From assembly GCF_017357405.1 (NCBI RefSeq), contig NZ_CP071598.1, positions 372,001-436,000 on the forward strand: 64,000 nucleotides of DNA. Reading direction: 5' to 3'. Of this stretch, positions 26,119 through 35,650 are shown in pieces; the stretch's first letter is position 1, and every line of letters starts with the position of its first letter. Source of the DNA: Halomontanus rarus (GTDB lineage Archaea > Halobacteriota > Halobacteria > Halobacteriales > Natrialbaceae). A program made the translations under genes and the position numbers. The notes under the pieces were generated by a model. The model was not told the DNA's origin and did not search any database. It saw only the letters and a program-made list of their open reading frames with translations.

Positions 26119-26516
26119 TGGTGACTCCGTATCACCAGAGTTGGTTTACTCCTACCGATTTCGGAAGCCGAGATAGTATGTTTATTTTCTAATACACTCT
26201 AATCGAGAGTGAACTGTCCTCGTACGTTCAAAGTGTGAATTTTTAATATTTTTCGGGCTGATTAGACGCGTAGGATTAGTGGTAGTAAAGTACCACGAGT
26301 CGGGTGGCCCGTGGAACCCTCGCTGTTCATTTTAGAGCTTCACAGTTTGCTCGACGTTTCTGATGGCGGCCTTAAGGACGAGTTCTCTGAACTGCCCAAA
26401 CCGCGTTCTCGCCCGCAACGTCTCGCCGGACCGATGCTCCAATGAAGAACACCTGCCCGAGACCGTCTCTTCCTGTAATTCTTCCGTAGACCTTTGCAAC
26501 GACAATCGCGGCACGG
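26119..26516. other. Gap with kinase promoter, no supported gene
   Basis: The A/T-rich part (26160-26280) probably contains the kinase promoter. A minus-strand frame around 26332-26541 ends with FRELVLKAAIRNVEQTVKL and could be the tail of a decayed transposase or other gene. I cannot place it. Confidence 0.35.
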
Positions 26517-28028
26517 TCACGACGATGACGACTTGTTCCACTCTCGAGTCTCCCCGTCGACGGTCACCTCGCTGCCGACGTTGTCGAATGTGAGGCCACC
26601 GTAGGAAACGCTACTGCCCGTTCCCGAATAGATTCCCGCACTGCCGCAATCTGCCGCTCGAGCAGTCGTGAGTGTCACGTCGACGTTTTCCCGGAATCGG
26701 AACGCCTGATCTTTCGCTCCGGTTGCCCTGATATTGCTCATCTTCAGATCGTCCATGTCGTCGAAAACGATCGTATTTGTGAACGCGCCCTCGATGCTGA
26801 CGGTAGAGATATCGGCACCGTCGAATCCGCTCGCATACAACCCCGATCCGTCGGCCAGCCCGCTATCGTCGGTCCGTATCGTGACGTTACTGATCGTCAG
26901 CCCTCGCCGTCCACTCTTGATGTGACCGAGGGAGATTCCCCTCGCGTTGTCGAGACAGGAAACGCGGTCAATAGTCAGATCCTCGAGCAGGGCGCCGGAA
27001 TCGGCTCTGATTGCGGAATACTGACAGCCGGTAATGTAACCGTCTTCGATTGTGATCGACTCGTTTCCATCGCGGTGGATGTGGACGCCGTACGCGGGTT
27101 CGTTTGTCGGGTCGATCTCGAAGTTTTTCAGGGTGCAGTTTCTGGTCGGCGTACCGTCGTCCTCGACGAGCACGGAACCACTTCCGTCCCACACCGCGTT
27201 TGCCGACGTGCCGTCGTTCTGGTTGTCGAATTGTAACGGTGCGTCCGAGTCGCCTTCACCGCCACGAGTCGCCCAGTATCCGTTGACGATGACGTTTTTC
27301 GACGACACGATGTCGATGTGGTGATAGTAGATGTCGTCACCGTAGATGTTCTCCAACCGGACGTTTTCGGCGTGGGCGGGCAGAATACCGTTCGACTCTG
27401 GCGCATCAATGCGAACGTTGCAAACGCCCCAGTTTGACGCGCCGCCGTATTCCGTCTCGTCGTACCCCTTGTTAGAGAGTAGCGCTCGTCCCTCCTCACC
27501 GGAAGGGCGCGGTCCTTCGAAAACGGTCGAGCGGCCGGCGCCCAGAAGGATCGTGTCGTCTCCCACCAGCGGCGTCCGCTCGAGGAGGTATCGTCCCGGC
27601 GGGAAGTACACGATGCCGCCGGCCTGGTCGACGTCCTTGAGAAGCTCGTGGACCGCGTGTCCGACGTCGGTGCTTCCGTCGCCTTCGATCCCGTGGGCCT
27701 CGACGTTCCACACCGGTGTTCTCTTCGAGCGTGCGTGGCCGACGGTCGTCGCCTCGAAGTGGCTCGTCCCTGGGACGGGTTGTTCGGAGCTCCCCCGACC
27801 GCTGAAATACACCCAGTCCCCGCTAGAGGCGTCCCACCGCCACGTGATCCCCTGGTCGGTCGCGTGATAGAGTTCGTCGTCGTATTCGCCTTCTGGTGGA
27901 CGATCGGTGATCGACCCATCGGCAATCGCCCGCTCGCCCTCTGATCGGTCTGTGCACCCTGCGAGCGCGACGGAAGCTCCCGCTGCCCCGAGAAGGAAGG
28001 TTCGCCGCCGTAGCTCTGAACCGTTCAT
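26517..28028 (-). CDS. Exported beta-helix lipoprotein (pectate-lyase-superfamily-like)
   Basis: A 503-residue protein with a Tat lipoprotein signal: RRRTFLLGAAGASVALAGC, with lipobox LAGC cleaved before Cys25. The body is a right-handed parallel beta-helix beginning with the Pectate_lyase_3 pattern WNVEAHGIEGDGSTDVG.AV...L and GGIVYFPPGRYLL. Repeated rungs follow (VRIDAPESNG, NVRLENIYGDD, NVIVNGYWA, ITIEDGYITGC, LTIDRVSCLDN). Such proteins cut or bind polysaccharides such as pectin or exopolysaccharide. Catalytic residues cannot be assigned by eye. It lies 5 kb from the carbohydrate island and might contribute to it, but may instead be an independent surface protein. The start is the ATG at 28028. 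Confidence 0.8.
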   Translation of the reverse strand: MNGSELRRRTFLLGAAGASVALAGCTDRSEGERAIADGSITDRPPEGEYDDELYHATDQGITWRWDASSGDWVYFSGRGSSEQPVPGTSHFEATTVGHARSKRTPVWNVEAHGIEGDGSTDVGHAVHELLKDVDQAGGIVYFPPGRYLLERTPLVGDDTILLGAGRSTVFEGPRPSGEEGRALLSNKGYDETEYGGASNWGVCNVRIDAPESNGILPAHAENVRLENIYGDDIYYHHIDIVSSKNVIVNGYWATRGGEGDSDAPLQFDNQNDGTSANAVWDGSGSVLVEDDGTPTRNCTLKNFEIDPTNEPAYGVHIHRDGNESITIEDGYITGCQYSAIRADSGALLEDLTIDRVSCLDNARGISLGHIKSGRRGLTISNVTIRTDDSGLADGSGLYASGFDGADISTVSIEGAFTNTIVFDDMDDLKMSNIRATGAKDQAFRFRENVDVTLTTARAADCGSAGIYSGTGSSVSYGGLTFDNVGSEVTVDGETREWNKSSSS

Positions 28029-28202
28029 GATCTCAGACCAATCATGTTATTTATAAGTAGTTTGTGACCCAGCCCTTCGAGGATATCACCGTCCGTCCCA
28101 GTCCATCATACTCGCCAGAGAACTGACCGAGACGTCGGAAACGACGGTTCAGTCACTGTCCTCGTTCTCCACTAACCACTGGAGGCAGGCAACTAGACGA
28201 TC

Positions 28203-28336
28203 GATGAACTGCGAACTTGCCGAGCACTCAGTGAGAACATGGACGTCTACTTCGCCAAATCCAAATCGCTCTACGAGGTTGTCAGCGAGAGCAAGAACCT
28301 TACGAGGTCAATGTTGAGGTGGAGACGTACCCCTAG
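28203..28336 (+). pseudogene. Remnant resembling a SWIM zinc-finger protein
   Basis: The plus strand reads a coding-like DELRTCRALSENMDVYFAK, then LYEVVSES, a one-frame slip, and YEVNVEVETYP before a stop codon. This parallels the N-terminal part of haloarchaeal SWIM-domain proteins (ALTE.M.V...LY.VVSESG..Y.V), but the CxC...CxH zinc ligands are missing. It is a short decayed copy in a gene-poor region. Confidence 0.35.
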
Positions 28337-28486
28337 ACTACGTAATTCTAGTACGTATTTGGTTTTGTAGTAAAGTGCTTAAGCCTTTTGTTTAGATAAG
28401 TCTACGCAGTCTCCCTCTGACTCTCACTGTCTTTCACTGGACGTACCCCCCTCCCCGAGGTAGTAATTTCAAAGCACGAGTGAATC

Positions 28487-28609
28487 ATGCAGACGTTCGA
28501 TCCAGGTAGAACAATTCCAGCGGACTGGCGTGACGTTCTCTCGATGGTTCTCGCAGAGCTCGACGACCGGCAGCGCGCCTTTTGGGGAAATGGAATTGCC
28601 TTGTCATAA
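28487..28609 (+). pseudogene. Short fragment or 40-residue ORF
   Basis: A 40-codon frame starting MQTFDPGRTIPADWRDVL, with an amphipathic helix and a final WGNGIALS. Composition is coding-like and the stop is clean, but such a short protein without partner looks like the truncated head of a longer haloarchaeal gene. The remaining parts of 28029-28628 show nothing else I can support. Confidence 0.3.
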
Positions 28610-28628
28610 ATAGCGGAACTCTCTCTGA

Positions 28629-29618
28629 TCACTCGTGCGTATGTCCGAGTGTCTCGTTTGCCGCGTCAGTCAACTCTTCGAGCGCCTCTCGAGCCTCATC
28701 GGGCAGGTCTCCGTGGGGTGATTCGAGTGCGGGTTGTTCGTGTGGATCCGGCTCGCCAACGATCACGCTTCCTACCATCCCCATTCCCTCGTGCGGTCGG
28801 CAGAAGTAGTCGTACACGCCCACAACGTCGAACGTGTGTTCGAACGTTTGTCCCTCCTCTTGTAAGATACCGCTGTCCCAGCCATCCGCTTCGTCGGGAA
28901 TCCGCTGTGGTTTCTCCGCCCCAGAATGGTACGCAGTTGTCGTGTGACTCCCGCTCTCCAGCGTCCACGTAACGGTGCCGCCGGGTTCGATCCAGACGAG
29001 GTGGGGATCGAAGTGGTGTCCGTCGTCGGAGACCATCGCGACATCGGCGTTCTCAGACGGACTCTCGAGCGCTTCGCCGTCGTGGCTGTGCGCTCCGAGG
29101 TCCGTAATCGGAGTCCCTTCGGGATCGAGTACCCACCAGACGTCGTTGAGACCCTGACCCTCGACATCGCCTAACGCCTCGTCGCGGGCGAAGTAGTAGA
29201 GTGGCCAGCCGTTCGCGGCAACCTGCACTGACCCGTCCTCGCGTTCGAACGTCGTGACGTCGGCCTCGACGTCGTCGCTTACGATCGGTTCATCGTCGAC
29301 CGTCAGTGGCGGCCAGTTCTCGGCGCAGTCATCGTAACACGCGCTCTCCCCTTCACCCTGCATATCCTGATCGAACATGTACAGCGTCCGGCCGGTCGGG
29401 CCGACGAGGATCGGATCGTGATCACAGTGGCAGTAAACCTGCACCGTCGGTCCCGTCGGGTCGCTGAACTCCTCGTTGCCACCTGCACCGTTCCCAGTGT
29501 CGTTCTCATCGTCCGAACCGGACGCCGGTTCGCCGTTCGAATCGTCGGATCCGAGACACCCCGCCACGGCGATCGCTCCAGCCGTCGCCCCGAGTAGTGT
29601 ACGTCGTTTCAGGCGCAT
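28629..29618 (-). CDS. Blue-copper lipoprotein with Lipoprotein_15 repeat
   Basis: A 329-residue exported protein. A twin-arginine/lipobox signal (RRTLLGATAGAIAVAGC) is followed by an acidic linker. Next come two copies of the secreted repeat seen in COG4315 proteins (GRTLYMFDQDMQGEG and WPLYYFARDEALGD, each with a W-x-P or WWV segment). A C-terminal plastocyanin/azurin-like domain has copper ligands His in the SGSHTTTAYHSG region and Cys-His-Met in YFCRPHEGMGM. It likely carries electrons at the outer membrane face. Downstream of a membrane protein and a winged-helix regulator on the same strand, it may be expressed with them. The start is the ATG at 29618. Confidence 0.88.
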   Translation of the reverse strand: MRLKRRTLLGATAGAIAVAGCLGSDDSNGEPASGSDDENDTGNGAGGNEEFSDPTGPTVQVYCHCDHDPILVGPTGRTLYMFDQDMQGEGESACYDDCAENWPPLTVDDEPIVSDDVEADVTTFEREDGSVQVAANGWPLYYFARDEALGDVEGQGLNDVWWVLDPEGTPITDLGAHSHDGEALESPSENADVAMVSDDGHHFDPHLVWIEPGGTVTWTLESGSHTTTAYHSGAEKPQRIPDEADGWDSGILQEEGQTFEHTFDVVGVYDYFCRPHEGMGMVGSVIVGEPDPHEQPALESPHGDLPDEAREALEELTDAANETLGHTHE

Positions 29619-29691
29619 ACCTGATCGATCGTCTCTTCAACACATGATCATTTTCCGAACTTCATCCAAAATTCGTCCAAAGTCCCGGATG

Positions 29692-29994
29692 TCAGAGCCA
29701 CGTGATCCGGGTCAAAAACAGGAGCGCCACGAGCTCGAGACCACAGAGCAACGTTACGCCGACTTGCACGTCGGTGCCAGAGTTGACGAACCAGCCGATG
29801 AAATCCGGGTGGAGAACGTAGAAATACAGCCAGAGGCAGTTCTGGACGAGGAGAAATGCGGCGAACACGAGGAGTCCAAGCGTGTGACGAGCACCGTGCT
29901 GACGGTAATTTCGAAGCCAGATCGACCCGAGGATGAGCAGGAGTATCGCGTTCACCCCTGCCGCCGCCCTCGCCAGATTGAGCCAGCCTTCCAT
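29692..29994 (-). CDS. Small membrane protein with three predicted helices
   Basis: A 100-residue membrane protein with helices at about 8-25, 37-62 and 76-98, of a type that in haloarchaea is frequently paired with a small ArsR-like regulator. The regulator gene ends 54 bases upstream in gene sense, and the copper lipoprotein starts 73 bases downstream, all on the minus strand. No catalytic motif is seen. A role in sensing or membrane support for the copper protein is only suggested by position. Confidence 0.7.
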   Translation of the reverse strand: MEGWLNLARAAAGVNAILLLILGSIWLRNYRQHGARHTLGLLVFAAFLLVQNCLWLYFYVLHPDFIGWFVNSGTDVQVGVTLLCGLELVALLFLTRITWL

Positions 29995-30048
29995 TGGATT
30001 TCTATTGCATCGTCGTCGTTATAGGTGCTATCCAAACTTTATCCCACA

Positions 30049-30336
30049 TTACGACTCCTCCGTGTCGACCGTCTCGAGTATCTCTTCGACCGTCTCCCAG
30101 TTCGACGTTACTTGGTCGGTGAACAGGTACAGAGTACCGTAGTCGCCACCGGCCGTCCTGACGACGTTGTTGTCTAACAGCACATCGAGGTGATGGCGGA
30201 TCGTCGTGTAGTCCATATCGAGTTCGGTGGCGAGTTCGTTGGCGTTCCGCGGCCGCTGGTCGAGCGCTCGGACGATCCGTACTCGAGTCGGACCGCCGCG
30301 AGAACTCGCGAGCAGGTACCAGAGAACGCCGTCCAT
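30049..30336 (-). CDS. ArsR-like winged-helix regulator
   Basis: A 95-residue winged-helix protein. MDGVLWYLLASSRGG leads into TRVRIVRALDQRPRNANELA and the recognition helix MDYTTIRHHLDVLLDNNVV, then a wing with YGTLYLFTDQV. This is the compact haloarchaeal form, usually encoded next to a three-helix membrane protein, as here. I chose the ATG at 30336 because homologues begin at this conserved MD-x-VLWYLL; the frame extends to 30417, but that part has poor composition. It probably regulates the operon formed with the membrane protein and copper lipoprotein. Confidence 0.8.
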   Translation of the reverse strand: MDGVLWYLLASSRGGPTRVRIVRALDQRPRNANELATELDMDYTTIRHHLDVLLDNNVVRTAGGDYGTLYLFTDQVTSNWETVEEILETVDTEES

Positions 30337-30790
30337 CCACTTGGATATCGCATAGCTGGCTTGTAAACACTTGGTCAGACTAGAAACATAGTTGATGGTC
30401 AACTCACCAAACGCCACAACCTCGAGCAGGCTTTCGCTAGGGCGACCAAATATAGCGATTTCAAAAAGCAGTAACTCTCGTTACTGTTGCACACGCTCCA
30501 AGCGGTTGAAGAGGATGTGCGGTGGAGACTCAATGCGTGATTCCCGCGATCACTGACACTAATCCCAATATCCGTCTCGACGAGATCAACGTACGTTGGG
30601 ATTCGGCCATGAGAGAAATGGGTGAGAGTAATCAGTTCTTTAAGTGTCTCTGGTTACAAGGTAAAGCTACGAAGGGATTTTCGCCGACTGTTACCTGGGA
30701 GGAGTAGCTACGCTCGTCGTCTTCAGATTCGTCGAGCAATCCGAACGAGACGAACAGGAACCCCGACTCGAGCACGGATTCGATACTGGA
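30337..30790. other. Gap without supported gene
   Basis: It holds the probable promoter of the winged-helix gene. A 61-codon plus-strand frame at 30522 lacks haloarchaeal codon bias. Nothing else can be supported. Confidence 0.4.
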
Positions 30791-32458
30791 CTACTCACGC
30801 TCAGTACCGCTCTCGGTGATCGTGATTTCGACGATATCGCCGGCATCGACATCGACGTCGGCCGGTTCCAAGAGCCGCAGAATTCGCTCACCGTTCCCAT
30901 CAGCGAGTACTCGAGCGTGGACCGTCTCCTCCGAGCGCTCGAGTTTCGCTTCGATCGCCTCGAGGCGCTCGAGGAGGTCCCTCTCGACGGAGTCGTTGCC
31001 GTCGTTCCGTCGGGGATCACCCGTCTCGGTATCGACAGCGTCAGTCTCGTCGTCGGTATCCCGATCGGACGTCACGTAGGGATCCGTCGCCGTTCGAGCG
31101 AAGACGTCCTCGAGGGTCTCGAGCTCCACGCCCTCCGCCTCGAGGTCGACCGAGCCTCGTCGAAGCGGCGAGAGCCTCGTGTCGGGGTCGAACGATCGGT
31201 TTTGCATGGCCTCCCACTGTCGCGTTCGGATCTGTGTCGCGGTCGTCTCCGCGAGCCAGTCTGGCGGCGTCCACTCGCCGCCCTCGTAGAGTCGATGGAT
31301 ATCCTCGTCGTTCGTCCCCCACGTGAAACAGTGATCGAAGCGTCGCTGGAATCGGTTGAGCGTCTCCCCTCTCGCGTGCTTGATGACGACCTGTCTCGGT
31401 GCGAGGTCGCGAACGAACTCGTCGACGGTCTCGGGCGGTGGGTGGTTCCGGAATTCGACGTACTGCGTCGTACAACTCACGTTCGAAACTGCGTCGGCGT
31501 TTCCCGTCGCCAGTTGGACGAAGACGCCGGCGGAATCGTCCTCGATCGCGTTCAGGAGCCGAGACGTACTCCCCTTCGTCGGGGAATCCGGCCCGGCGAT
31601 CGTTATCCGCCCCTCCTCGAGCACGTCGGCAGTTCCGTCGAACACCTCTCGGGTCTCGACGCCGGGCACGTCTAGCTCGAGTGCGTTGGCGAGCTTCGCG
31701 GCCTGTCCGGCGAGCGTGATCGGGAGTTCGCGGTCCAACGCCGTGGAGAGCCGTTCGAGTACCGTCGCGTAGTGAACACCGGCCAGCGAACTCGTCGCGA
31801 CGACGACCCGCGAGCCGGCGTAGGCTCGCTCGAGAACGGTCCGGAGCGACTCGTTGAGCGAAGCCATGTACGAGTCGTCGGTAGAGACGTTCAGGAACAC
31901 GGCATCGATATCGAACGGGTACGACGTGGCAAGCCCCGAAAAGCCAGCGCAGGGGCGAGTCGTAAAATCGCCAGTGACGAGCACGTGCTGTTCGGCATCG
32001 AAGAGTTCGTCACCCGCAGCTTCGTCGCGAAATCGGATCACGAATCCGGTTGCACCCGGAGTGTGACCTGCGGAGACCGGCCGAACCTCGAGCGTGTCGA
32101 GAATCGACGCCCAGTCGTCGATCGGCTCGAGGGCGTCCAGTGCGACGGAGACGTCACCGAGTTCGTTGTCTTTTTGCGCCTCCGGAAGGGCGTGCTCGAG
32201 GATCGTCGCCGTCGCCGGCGAGGTGTAGATCGGCGCGTTGTGTCGAACGTTCCGTGCGAGTGTCCGATAGTGATCGATGTGGCCGTGTGTGAGCAAGATC
32301 GCGTTCAGATACTCGTCCGCTTCGAGGTGTGAATCCAGATCGACACCGGCGCCGGCGTCGACCAGAACGCAGGCACGCGTGCCATCCTCGTCCGTGAAAC
32401 GGAGGAGCGTCGACTCGTTTCCGTCGTAGACGTTTGTATGCTGGTAGGAGACACGCAT
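30791..32458 (-). CDS. Beta-CASP-like metallo-beta-lactamase-fold hydrolase
   Basis: A 555-residue zinc hydrolase. The metallo-beta-lactamase signature THGHIDH is at residues 57-63. HTPGATGFV and LVTGDFTTRPC supply later metal ligands, and a middle insertion with a motif like SAGVFVQLATGNAD and PRQVVIKHARGE resembles the beta-CASP domain of RNase J/CPSF-type nucleases. The C-terminus adds a coiled coil (LLERLEAIEAKLERSEE) and a small beta domain. RNA processing is the family expectation, though sequence divergence leaves other nucleic-acid substrates possible. The ATG at 32458 (MRVSYQHTNV) is preferred over one 27 bases upstream. It diverges from the IclR gene. Confidence 0.8.
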   Translation of the reverse strand: MRVSYQHTNVYDGNESTLLRFTDEDGTRACVLVDAGAGVDLDSHLEADEYLNAILLTHGHIDHYRTLARNVRHNAPIYTSPATATILEHALPEAQKDNELGDVSVALDALEPIDDWASILDTLEVRPVSAGHTPGATGFVIRFRDEAAGDELFDAEQHVLVTGDFTTRPCAGFSGLATSYPFDIDAVFLNVSTDDSYMASLNESLRTVLERAYAGSRVVVATSSLAGVHYATVLERLSTALDRELPITLAGQAAKLANALELDVPGVETREVFDGTADVLEEGRITIAGPDSPTKGSTSRLLNAIEDDSAGVFVQLATGNADAVSNVSCTTQYVEFRNHPPPETVDEFVRDLAPRQVVIKHARGETLNRFQRRFDHCFTWGTNDEDIHRLYEGGEWTPPDWLAETTATQIRTRQWEAMQNRSFDPDTRLSPLRRGSVDLEAEGVELETLEDVFARTATDPYVTSDRDTDDETDAVDTETGDPRRNDGNDSVERDLLERLEAIEAKLERSEETVHARVLADGNGERILRLLEPADVDVDAGDIVEITITESGTERE

Positions 32459-32820
32459 ACTCTCTCCCCTACTTCTCTTCACCACTACTTAAATTTCAGT
32501 GATAACTGTCACTGTAAGATGAGTGAGAGTTGAAGATTCCGATCGAAGCTGAATTCCTTGGGGATGCGAACCTATGGGCGTCTTCGTTACGAAGATCAGC
32601 TCTCGGCAGCGTGGCCTCGAGCGAGATGATATATTGATGATGTCTCACGGTTGATATGCCGTTGCCATTAGGACGTGGGATTTAATATACTATATACTCC
32701 ATAGAGTGATAACTCGGACTCAGTACGATCACAGACAAATGCCCCCGAAAGAGACGAAAAGAGAGCGGTTCCCGGTTCAGAATATTCGTGAGTGTAACGG
32801 ATCGTCCGTCGTAGACAGAT
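32459..32820. promoter_or_regulatory. Divergent promoter region of hydrolase and IclR genes
   Basis: The strongly A/T-rich TTTAATATACTATATACTCC (32681-32700) contains TATA-box candidates for the IclR transcript. ACTC-cata-GAGT lies just after it and could be an autoregulatory half-palindrome. No gene is seen in the 362-base gap. Confidence 0.45.
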
Positions 32821-33600
32821 ATGACTACTGATAAATCAGCGTCAAAGAATCGAATTCAGGCGGTCGAAAACGCCTTCGAGGTCGTCGAGGTGGTTCAGGA
32901 GTCCAATGGGTGTAGTGTAAATTACATCAGAGAGGAGTTGGATATCCCCAGAAGTACGGCCTATATTTATCTGAAAACGCTAGAAGAACTCGGGTATCTG
33001 AAGAAGAAAGAGGGCGAGTACTTTATCGGTCTTAAATTTTTGAAGCACGGAGGGTATGCAAGGCAGAACGTCGACATTTATCAAATAGCGAGACACGAAA
33101 TCGACAAATTGGCGGAGGAGACGCAGGCAGTCGCGACGATCGGATGCGAGGATGACGGCTTACGTGCACTCCTCTATCGGACAGAGGCCGGAGAGGCCGT
33201 CTCCGACAATCCTCCAACCGGGGAGTACACGAAAATGCATTGGACCGCGCTCGGAAAGGCACTGTTATCCCAGAAATCCGACGCGGAGATCGAAGCGGTG
33301 GTGGACCGGTACGGACTTCCGAAGGCCACCGAACAGACTCATACCGACCTGGATTCCCTCATGGAAGACATAGAGCAGATACGTTCCAGGGGATATTCGA
33401 TCGACAACAACGAGCGATCCAGAGGTGTGAAAGCTATCGCCACACCGGTCGCGATCCACGACGATCTCTTCGAAAATATCGCCATCTCCGTTGCAGGTCC
33501 GACATCGAAATTTACCGAAGACAGAATCCAGAATGAACTATCTACATTGCTTCAGGAGACAGCTAACGTAATCGAGTTGAAAAAAGAGTACTACAGATAG
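32821..33600 (+). CDS. IclR family transcriptional regulator
   Basis: A 259-residue regulator. An N-terminal winged helix (about 10-75; IQAVENAFEVVEVVQESNG, then YIREELDIPRSTAYIYLKTL) is followed by the IclR effector domain (about 85-255). The effector domain is recognised by MHWTALGKALLS, DRYGLPK, the RGYSIDNNE segment with GVKAIATPV, and the final NIAISVAGPTSKFTED. IclR proteins bind small acids or sugars and control catabolic operons. It stands at the left border of the carbohydrate island and is its only recognised regulator, so control of the island's enzymes and importer is likely. Its codon use is somewhat A/T-richer than the island's enzymes. The start is the ATG at 32821. Confidence 0.9.
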   Translation: MTTDKSASKNRIQAVENAFEVVEVVQESNGCSVNYIREELDIPRSTAYIYLKTLEELGYLKKKEGEYFIGLKFLKHGGYARQNVDIYQIARHEIDKLAEETQAVATIGCEDDGLRALLYRTEAGEAVSDNPPTGEYTKMHWTALGKALLSQKSDAEIEAVVDRYGLPKATEQTHTDLDSLMEDIEQIRSRGYSIDNNERSRGVKAIATPVAIHDDLFENIAISVAGPTSKFTEDRIQNELSTLLQETANVIELKKEYYR

Positions 33601-33689
33601 GACCTATTCCGACCCGTTTTTGTCCGATCATAGTTTCCGGGAAAAGAACTCCAACAACTGTGTTAATTTGACTCATCCGTCTCTGGCCT

Positions 33690-34310
33690 TGTCTCGTTTA
33701 GCACCTCCGTTGCGTCTGTCCGTCGAGTGACTGATGTCGCCGCTGCGCGTTATAGTAGTGTATGAAATATTCAATTCTACCGCCGATGCTGGCCCGACTT
33801 CTCACCCTCGAGTTGTGGAAGCGGTCAATTCGTATCTTTCGGGTGGGACACCACTGTTGATCGGGTTTCGGTTGACGGATTCGAACTGGCCGCTCACCCC
33901 TAATCGAAATCCTGCAGTCAGATTCCGTAGTTATCGACGAGAAATATCGTCTCGGAAAGATCGCGTTTCTCGGTCGATCAATGCAGGAACGCAGCGGCTG
34001 GATCGGTGCCCCGCCGTCCGAAGACCGCGACATCGAGAACCAGTTTCAACTCGAATTCTATTGCGCTATACAGCCAAGACCAGTCGCCGCTATTCTTGAT
34101 GATATTCTTATCAATAGTGATCCGCGACGACTTCGCCGTCCTCAGGACGCGAAACGTCCTGCTATCGAGGCGGGTCGGAGACGCGATCAGCCGACCGATG
34201 CACCCGGTGCCAGATTGCTTGGTGAGAGCGTTCTACACCGAGTAAGCGAAGAATCGCTCGTGTCTCTCGAAGCGGACAACCGGTCGCGTGAAAGCGGACG
34301 GCGAACACCC
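33690..34310 (-). pseudogene. Degenerate IS6-family transposase
   Basis: Minus-strand reading, with several frame changes and stops, recovers the haloarchaeal IS6-type transposase in order. The N-terminal helix-turn-helix reads LRETRAILRLLGVERSHQAI and ends SDPPR (34165-34310). The DDE core follows as GRRGTDPAAAFLH, then an in-frame stop (near 33975-34020), then a segment like IRIDRFHNSR, and finally the C-terminal HYYNAQRRHQSLDGQT near 33700-33770. The conserved DDE acid before the core is lost in the disrupted part. Terminal inverted repeats could not be defined. The wreck separates the IclR gene from the first dehydratase. Confidence 0.8.
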
Positions 34311-34372
34311 TCACGTGAATCGAACCAACGCCACGGACCACGGTCGAAACCGTCGCCTCGAGACCGTTCCGA

Positions 34373-35518
34373 TCACCCGATCCGATAGCGCTCGAGTGCG
34401 GTCTCGTCGACGGTGACGCCCAAACCAGATTTCTGGGGGACGGAGAGCGAGCCACCGGTCGGGTCGAGCGGCGTCTCGAGGATGTCGTGGCGAAGCGGGT
34501 TCTCGCTTCGGTCGAACTCGAACAGGAACGGTTCGGGTGCCATCTCTGGCGCGTTCGGGTAGTCGGGGAGACTCGCCGCGAACTGGAGGGCGGCGGCCGT
34601 GCCGACGCCGCTGTTCCAGACGTGGGGGCGAACGAGGACGTTCTCGGTGGTCGCCAGCTTCGCGAGGAACTGGGCTTCCGCGAACCCGCCACACTGCCCG
34701 AGGTTCGGCTGGATCACGTCGACGAGTTGCTCGTCGATCAGTCGCTTGAACTCGAAGCGACCGAAGTGGGCCTCGCCGGCGGCCAGCGGGACGTCGACGC
34801 GGTTTCTAATCTCGCGGTAGCCCGAGAGGTTCTCTGGCGGGACGGGTTCTTCGACCCAGGTGAGGTCGTACGACGAGAGGTTATTGATCGACTTGATCGC
34901 CTGCCGAGGCGTGTAGTTACCGTTGTAGTCGACCATGATGTGCGCGTCGTCGCCGAGTATTTCTCTGGCCGTCTCGACGCGGTGACGATCATCCTCGAGA
35001 CCGCGACCGATCTTGATCTTCGCGGCGGTGAACCCCTCTTCGGCGGCGGCTTCCATCGGCTCGGCGGGGTCCTGGTCCCACTCCGTGACGTACATCGTCG
35101 ACGCGTAGGGGACGACCGACTCGATCCCCCGCCCGCCGAGGAGCTTGTGAATCGGGACGCCGAGTTGCTTCCCCCGGAGGTCCCACATCGCGACCTCGAT
35201 GCCGGTCAGCGCGCACTGCACGAAGGCCTGCCGGCCCGTGTCGTACCCGCCGATATCGCCCGTATAGACCCGTTCGGCGAGCGACGGGGCCGCGAGCGGC
35301 GAGAGTCCGATAACGGCGTCGGCGAACACGTCCTCCACGAGCGCGGCGACCGCCCGCGGTGAGGCGAACGCCTCGCCCCAGCCAACGGTTCCGTCGTCGG
35401 CCTCGAGGCGGACGAGCGTCGTCTCTCGCGAACCGGTCATTCCGCGCGTTCCGCCGAACGAGCGCCCCTCCTCGAGGTCGTGTGAGAGGGGGATCGCTTC
35501 GACTGCTGTGATCTCCAT
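34373..35518 (-). CDS. Acid-sugar dehydratase, mandelate racemase/enolase superfamily (copy 1)
   Basis: A 381-residue enolase-superfamily enzyme. The N-terminal capping domain is at about 1-115. The barrel carries the KxK base Lys167-Ile-Lys169, metal ligands Asp197, Glu223 and Glu249, and an Asp267/His299 dyad (VDVIQPNLGQCGG; RPHVWNSG). This is the mandelate-racemase subgroup pattern used by gluconate, rhamnonate, xylonate and galactarate dehydratases, which yield 2-keto-3-deoxy acids. The exact acid cannot be read from sequence. A close paralogue lies at 57894-59042. The ATG at 35518 is preferred; an upstream extension to 35587 has poor composition. It shares a divergent promoter region with the aldo/keto reductase. 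Confidence 0.88.
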   Translation of the reverse strand: MEITAVEAIPLSHDLEEGRSFGGTRGMTGSRETTLVRLEADDGTVGWGEAFASPRAVAALVEDVFADAVIGLSPLAAPSLAERVYTGDIGGYDTGRQAFVQCALTGIEVAMWDLRGKQLGVPIHKLLGGRGIESVVPYASTMYVTEWDQDPAEPMEAAAEEGFTAAKIKIGRGLEDDRHRVETAREILGDDAHIMVDYNGNYTPRQAIKSINNLSSYDLTWVEEPVPPENLSGYREIRNRVDVPLAAGEAHFGRFEFKRLIDEQLVDVIQPNLGQCGGFAEAQFLAKLATTENVLVRPHVWNSGVGTAAALQFAASLPDYPNAPEMAPEPFLFEFDRSENPLRHDILETPLDPTGGSLSVPQKSGLGVTVDETALERYRIG

Positions 35519-35650
35519 ACGGGAGTCGTTGCGAGTCGTGATACATAAAGGATAGGAGAATAGCGGGAGACCAGCGTGGCGGGACACGACCTATCGGCGG
35601 CGTTAGCCGGGTACGCAAAGCGTTTTGACGCGGCTCTCTGTGGGTATCGT

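Noticed and set aside
26332..26541. Frame ending FRELVLKAAIRNVEQTVKL, possible transposase tail
   Set aside because: The end looks protein-like, but I could not match it to a family and it overlaps the beta-helix gene's end.
30522..30707. 61-codon plus-strand frame
   Set aside because: Codon use is not haloarchaeal, and no ribosome site or homologous pattern is visible.
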